From the NCBI GenBank assembly GCA_900556525.1, contig USOZ01000065.1:1-8158 (forward strand): a DNA stretch of 8,158 nt. The letters are read 5' to 3'. This DNA is from an uncultured Oscillospiraceae bacterium. Its GTDB lineage: Bacteria; Bacillota; Clostridia; Oscillospirales; Ruminococcaceae. The notes beneath the pieces were generated by a model, which worked only from the letters and a program-made list of their open reading frames with translations, had not been told where the DNA came from and did no database searches. The position numbers were made by a program, and so were the translations under genes. Shown piece by piece: positions 5,245 to 8,158 of this stretch. Position 1 is the first letter of the stretch. Every line of letters starts with the position of its first letter.

Positions 5245-8158
5245 ATGAAAAAATTGTTTCAAAGAGCATTCAGCGCGGTGACGGCGGCGGCCATCGCTGC
5301 GGCAATAGTGCTGATCCCTAAGCCGTCGAATGTGGCAAGCGCACAGTCGCCCAAAATCGTTACTGGCGTGCGGCTTAACGAGCTGGAAAGACCCGGTGCT
5401 TCAAAGGACTACTGGAGCGGCGACCTTGTTTACTTTGGCAGCTACAAGGGCTATCCGCTCAGATTCCGCGTTATGGAAAAGTACGGCGGCGAAAGCTACG
5501 GCATAAGCGAAAACGTGCTGACTCTCGACTGCGACAATATCGTCGACCAGAAGTCAATGCTCAATGGCAATGAGAACTTTGACGACATTGACATCAGAAA
5601 GATATATGATAACAGCCCCGTAAAAAAGTGGCTTAACAGCACGTTTTATAACACCGCATTTACCGACGAGGAAAGAGCGCTCATTGCGAAAAGCACAAGG
5701 GGCGCCGTTAACGGAGGACCGAGAGAAGGAAGACGCGTTTGCAGTATGCGTTTCACAAACACCTATTTCTTCCCCATGACGGGCGCACATCTGGATACAA
5801 AATACGGTATCCCCAAATTCGACCGTCATGAACTGAAAGGTCTTGCAAAAACCTACCTTGGCAAGACTGCCGAAGAAGAACTTGGCAGCAAGATAAGCTA
5901 TTGGCTGTGCTGCACATACAGGGACGAAATCGCAGCGCCGCTTGTGCTGAGAAAACCCAAAAACGACTACTACCCCGACATCATTAGAGTAGACGAGGTC
6001 ACCAAAAACGACATAAGCGTGTTTGACGTAAGCGAAACGATAGGCATAAGCCCTATGATGAACATTAGGTCGGACAGCATTCTCTTCACCTCAAAGGTGG
6101 ACATACCCGACGAGGAACACAAAGACACCTACAAGCTCACGTTACAGCTTGACGACATGGTTCTTACGCCAAAGGGTACGCCCACGCGCAGCGCAAACAC
6201 CGTAACGGTAGATTATACCAAGCAGCAGGGCGCAGACAGAATGAACCGCATATCCGTGGTCATCACCGACAAGGGCTTTTACGAGGAGGGCGCAAAGGTT
6301 CTCTACTACGGCGAGGTAGTGAACAATAAGTTCACACTATCAGACGAGGTCGGCAGAATAGACCCGTCGCAATACCACGCCTACATTGTCGGCGAGGAGC
6401 TGCACGGCGAGTACGAGTGCGACTACGCAAGCGCGCCGCAGGAGATAAGCATTCCCGCACCGCAAACGGCGGATAGCATTTCCCTTTCAGTAGACGCACC
6501 CGAGGCGAACGTCGCTTACGGCACGCCCGTATGCACGTCTGACAATGCCAGCATAATCTCATACTGCTGGAGAAACGTCTACAACAACAATATGCAGGTA
6601 ACGGGAAACGCAAGCTACGACACCCGGTACTCCCTTACCGTAACGCTTATGCCAAAAAGCGGCGTTCAGTTTTCGGAGAACACCGCGGTAACGGGCATTC
6701 CCGTGGATACCGTTACGATAAACAAGGACAATTCGCTTACGGTCGTTGCAAAGTTCCCCGTCACCCGCAAGATGAAAATCACGAGCCTCTTGCCGATTGC
6801 CGATAAGGAGTTCCCACACGGCTCGACGGCGGACGACGTAAAGAATAATCTGCCTAAGACGGTGGTTGCCGTAACCGAGGAAAACGGACTGGTTTCCTTT
6901 AACATAACGTGGGACTACTCAACGGTAAGCTTTGACCCCGCAAACGCGGACTCCGCGCAGGAATTTTATGTATACGGCACGTTTGACCCCAAGAACTATG
7001 ACACCACAGCCGTGCAGGACGCAGCGACAGGGACTAACAAAGTTCAAATAAAGGTAACGGTATGCCCCCACACCCCGAGAGCCGCATGGGCGTATAACGA
7101 AACCGAGCATTACAAAATCTGCAACTCCGCGGGATGCGGGCAGAAAATGACCTCTGAACCGCACAATTTTATGACCATTTACGACAAGCAGAAATACCTT
7201 GAAAATGGCGGAAGTATCTTCGACTATCCGATAAAATGGTGCATGACCTGCGGCTACAGAACAAGCGATAACGCCGAAAGAATGGCAGCGGTAACAACGG
7301 TAGGCTCTTTAGAGCCTAAGGTGTTTACAGATTTTAAGATGGCGTGGTTTTATGCAAAGGAAAACCCGGGCTCGACAATAACGCTGCTCAGCAATGTTAA
7401 TGCAGGTAATCTTAACGGAACTTTGTCGATTGAGCCTAATCAGGAGATTACGCTGGACCTTAGCAAATATTCGCTTACAATACCGGGCGGCAGCAATGGT
7501 TATGACCTTTTTACAATTGACGGCGGCAGCCTTACCGTAAAGTCCAGCGACGTCAACGGAGGGGGCTTTCTGTTCTGCGAAGGCTGGTATCTGTTTACGG
7601 CAAACTCAGGCAGCCTTACTATCGAGAGCGGAACGTTCAAAAACCTTAGCAACTCCCTATTTAACATCTATGTCAAGGATACGAACGCTGACTGTAATAT
7701 AACAATAAACGGCGGCTATTTTGTCAACGGAATTAAACTTAATAGCGGAAATATTACAATAAACAGCGGAAAAATCGATGGAGACGGATTATCAATTAAC
7801 GGCAGCGCCACAGCAGAGCTTGCAGGCGGCTCATATACCGCAATAACCGTATCCTCATCAGGCACACAAAAAACCGTGTACGAACTACTGCGCGGCGACT
7901 ATGAATATAAGTACAACCCTGATGAACAAAAAGTATGGTTCAGTACGGGAATAAACATAATAAACCCGGAGGTCGTGATTAAAAGCGACCACGTTCACAC
8001 GCCGCAGCTTGTTGAGCAGGTGGACGAAACCTGCACCACAAACGGCGCAAAGGCGCACTACGAGTGCAGCTGCGGTAAGATTTTCAGAGACAGCACAATG
8101 ACCCAGGAAGTGCCGCTTGCGGAGTTTGCCATTCATGCGGCGCACGTTGGCGGCACGG
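5245..8158 (+). CDS. Large secreted DUF6273-type surface protein (3' end outside window)
   Basis: The frame stays open for at least 971 codons and leaves the window without a stop. ATG 5245 has GGAGG 6 bases upstream and begins a signal peptide, MKKLFQRAFSAVTAAAIAAA, with cleavage near ASA/Q at 33/34. Residues 59-283 resemble DUF6273: GDLVYFGSYKGYPLRFRVME, then WLNSTFYNTAFTDEERALI, ISYWL (217-221), and GISPMMNIRSDSILFTS (267-283), matching the usual G-x-R-P-A-x-N-L...VLFTS ending. A companion beta module (about 290-405) contains YKLTLQLDD, NTVTVDYT and ISVVITDKG. Ig-like segments follow, then a Cys-pair module around 607-669 (C626/C631, C666/C669). A Gly/Ser/Asn-rich region (about 709-870) looks like a right-handed beta-helix (TIDGGSLTVKSS, SGSLTIESGTF). 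A second small module begins HVHTP (916) with C941/C943. Such proteins are exported surface or matrix proteins of unknown function; an anchor would lie past the window. Confidence 0.9.
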   Translation, partial: MKKLFQRAFSAVTAAAIAAAIVLIPKPSNVASAQSPKIVTGVRLNELERPGASKDYWSGDLVYFGSYKGYPLRFRVMEKYGGESYGISENVLTLDCDNIVDQKSMLNGNENFDDIDIRKIYDNSPVKKWLNSTFYNTAFTDEERALIAKSTRGAVNGGPREGRRVCSMRFTNTYFFPMTGAHLDTKYGIPKFDRHELKGLAKTYLGKTAEEELGSKISYWLCCTYRDEIAAPLVLRKPKNDYYPDIIRVDEVTKNDISVFDVSETIGISPMMNIRSDSILFTSKVDIPDEEHKDTYKLTLQLDDMVLTPKGTPTRSANTVTVDYTKQQGADRMNRISVVITDKGFYEEGAKVLYYGEVVNNKFTLSDEVGRIDPSQYHAYIVGEELHGEYECDYASAPQEISIPAPQTADSISLSVDAPEANVAYGTPVCTSDNASIISYCWRNVYNNNMQVTGNASYDTRYSLTVTLMPKSGVQFSENTAVTGIPVDTVTINKDNSLTVVAKFPVTRKMKITSLLPIADKEFPHGSTADDVKNNLPKTVVAVTEENGLVSFNITWDYSTVSFDPANADSAQEFYVYGTFDPKNYDTTAVQDAATGTNKVQIKVTVCPHTPRAAWAYNETEHYKICNSAGCGQKMTSEPHNFMTIYDKQKYLENGGSIFDYPIKWCMTCGYRTSDNAERMAAVTTVGSLEPKVFTDFKMAWFYAKENPGSTITLLSNVNAGNLNGTLSIEPNQEITLDLSKYSLTIPGGSNGYDLFTIDGGSLTVKSSDVNGGGFLFCEGWYLFTANSGSLTIESGTFKNLSNSLFNIYVKDTNADCNITINGGYFVNGIKLNSGNITINSGKIDGDGLSINGSATAELAGGSYTAITVSSSGTQKTVYELLRGDYEYKYNPDEQKVWFSTGINIINPEVVIKSDHVHTPQLVEQVDETCTTNGAKAHYECSCGKIFRDSTMTQEVPLAEFAIHAAHVGGT

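Noticed and set aside
7369..7850. Tandem repeat or CRISPR-like pattern in the Gly/Ser/Asn-rich region
   Set aside because: The periodicity is at protein level (beta-helix-like rungs); the DNA shows no regular identical repeat or spacer structure.
5554..8145. Several minus-strand open frames of 79-93 codons
   Set aside because: They lie opposite the continuous plus-strand frame that has a signal peptide and recognisable modules, and their products look like antisense translations.

Overview
The window looks like a chromosomal segment of a gut-type Firmicute, most likely class Clostridia (Oscillospiraceae/Ruminococcaceae-like). Four things suggest this: strong AGGAGG ribosome sites, near-consensus sigma-A promoters with 17-bp spacers, a secreted transglutaminase-like protein with fibronectin type III repeats, and a very large secreted protein of the DUF6273 kind seen in these bacteria. 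The genus cannot be fixed from the sequence alone. I see no rRNA, tRNA, CRISPR array or transposase gene.

Left part (1-2170): a MATE-family multidrug exporter on the minus strand (24-1400) is divergent from a TetR-family regulator on the plus strand (1552-2127). They share a 151-bp control region with one good promoter in each direction. This is the classic layout of an efflux pump and its local repressor. The regulator ends at a strong hairpin terminator (2132-2170) that also serves the convergent gene beyond it.

Middle part (2169-4825, minus strand): a 1-phosphofructokinase (fruK-like, PfkB family) comes first in the direction of transcription, followed by a secreted transglutaminase-like protein with two nearly identical FN3 domains. 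The second gene has its own perfect-consensus promoter, whose -35 box contains the stop codon of the kinase gene and whose -10 box lies in the spacer of a 9-bp inverted repeat. No fruA (PTS) or fruR gene adjoins the kinase inside the window.

Intergenic part (4826-5244, 419 bp): it holds the kinase promoter, several short inverted repeats that may be operators, a 161-bp palindromic MITE-like element flanked by TTAG direct repeats (4977-5145), and the promoter of the next gene.

Right part (5245 to the window end, plus strand): a single reading frame stays open for at least 971 codons and leaves the window without a stop. It encodes a secreted modular surface protein: signal peptide, DUF6273-like head, a companion beta domain, Ig-like segments, small Cys-pair modules and a glycine/serine/asparagine-rich beta-helix-like stretch.

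Functionally the window mixes drug export with its regulation, fructose-1-phosphate metabolism and two exported proteins. I see no evidence that all of these form one system. The most useful unexplained item is the MITE-like element, followed by the architecture of the large secreted protein.
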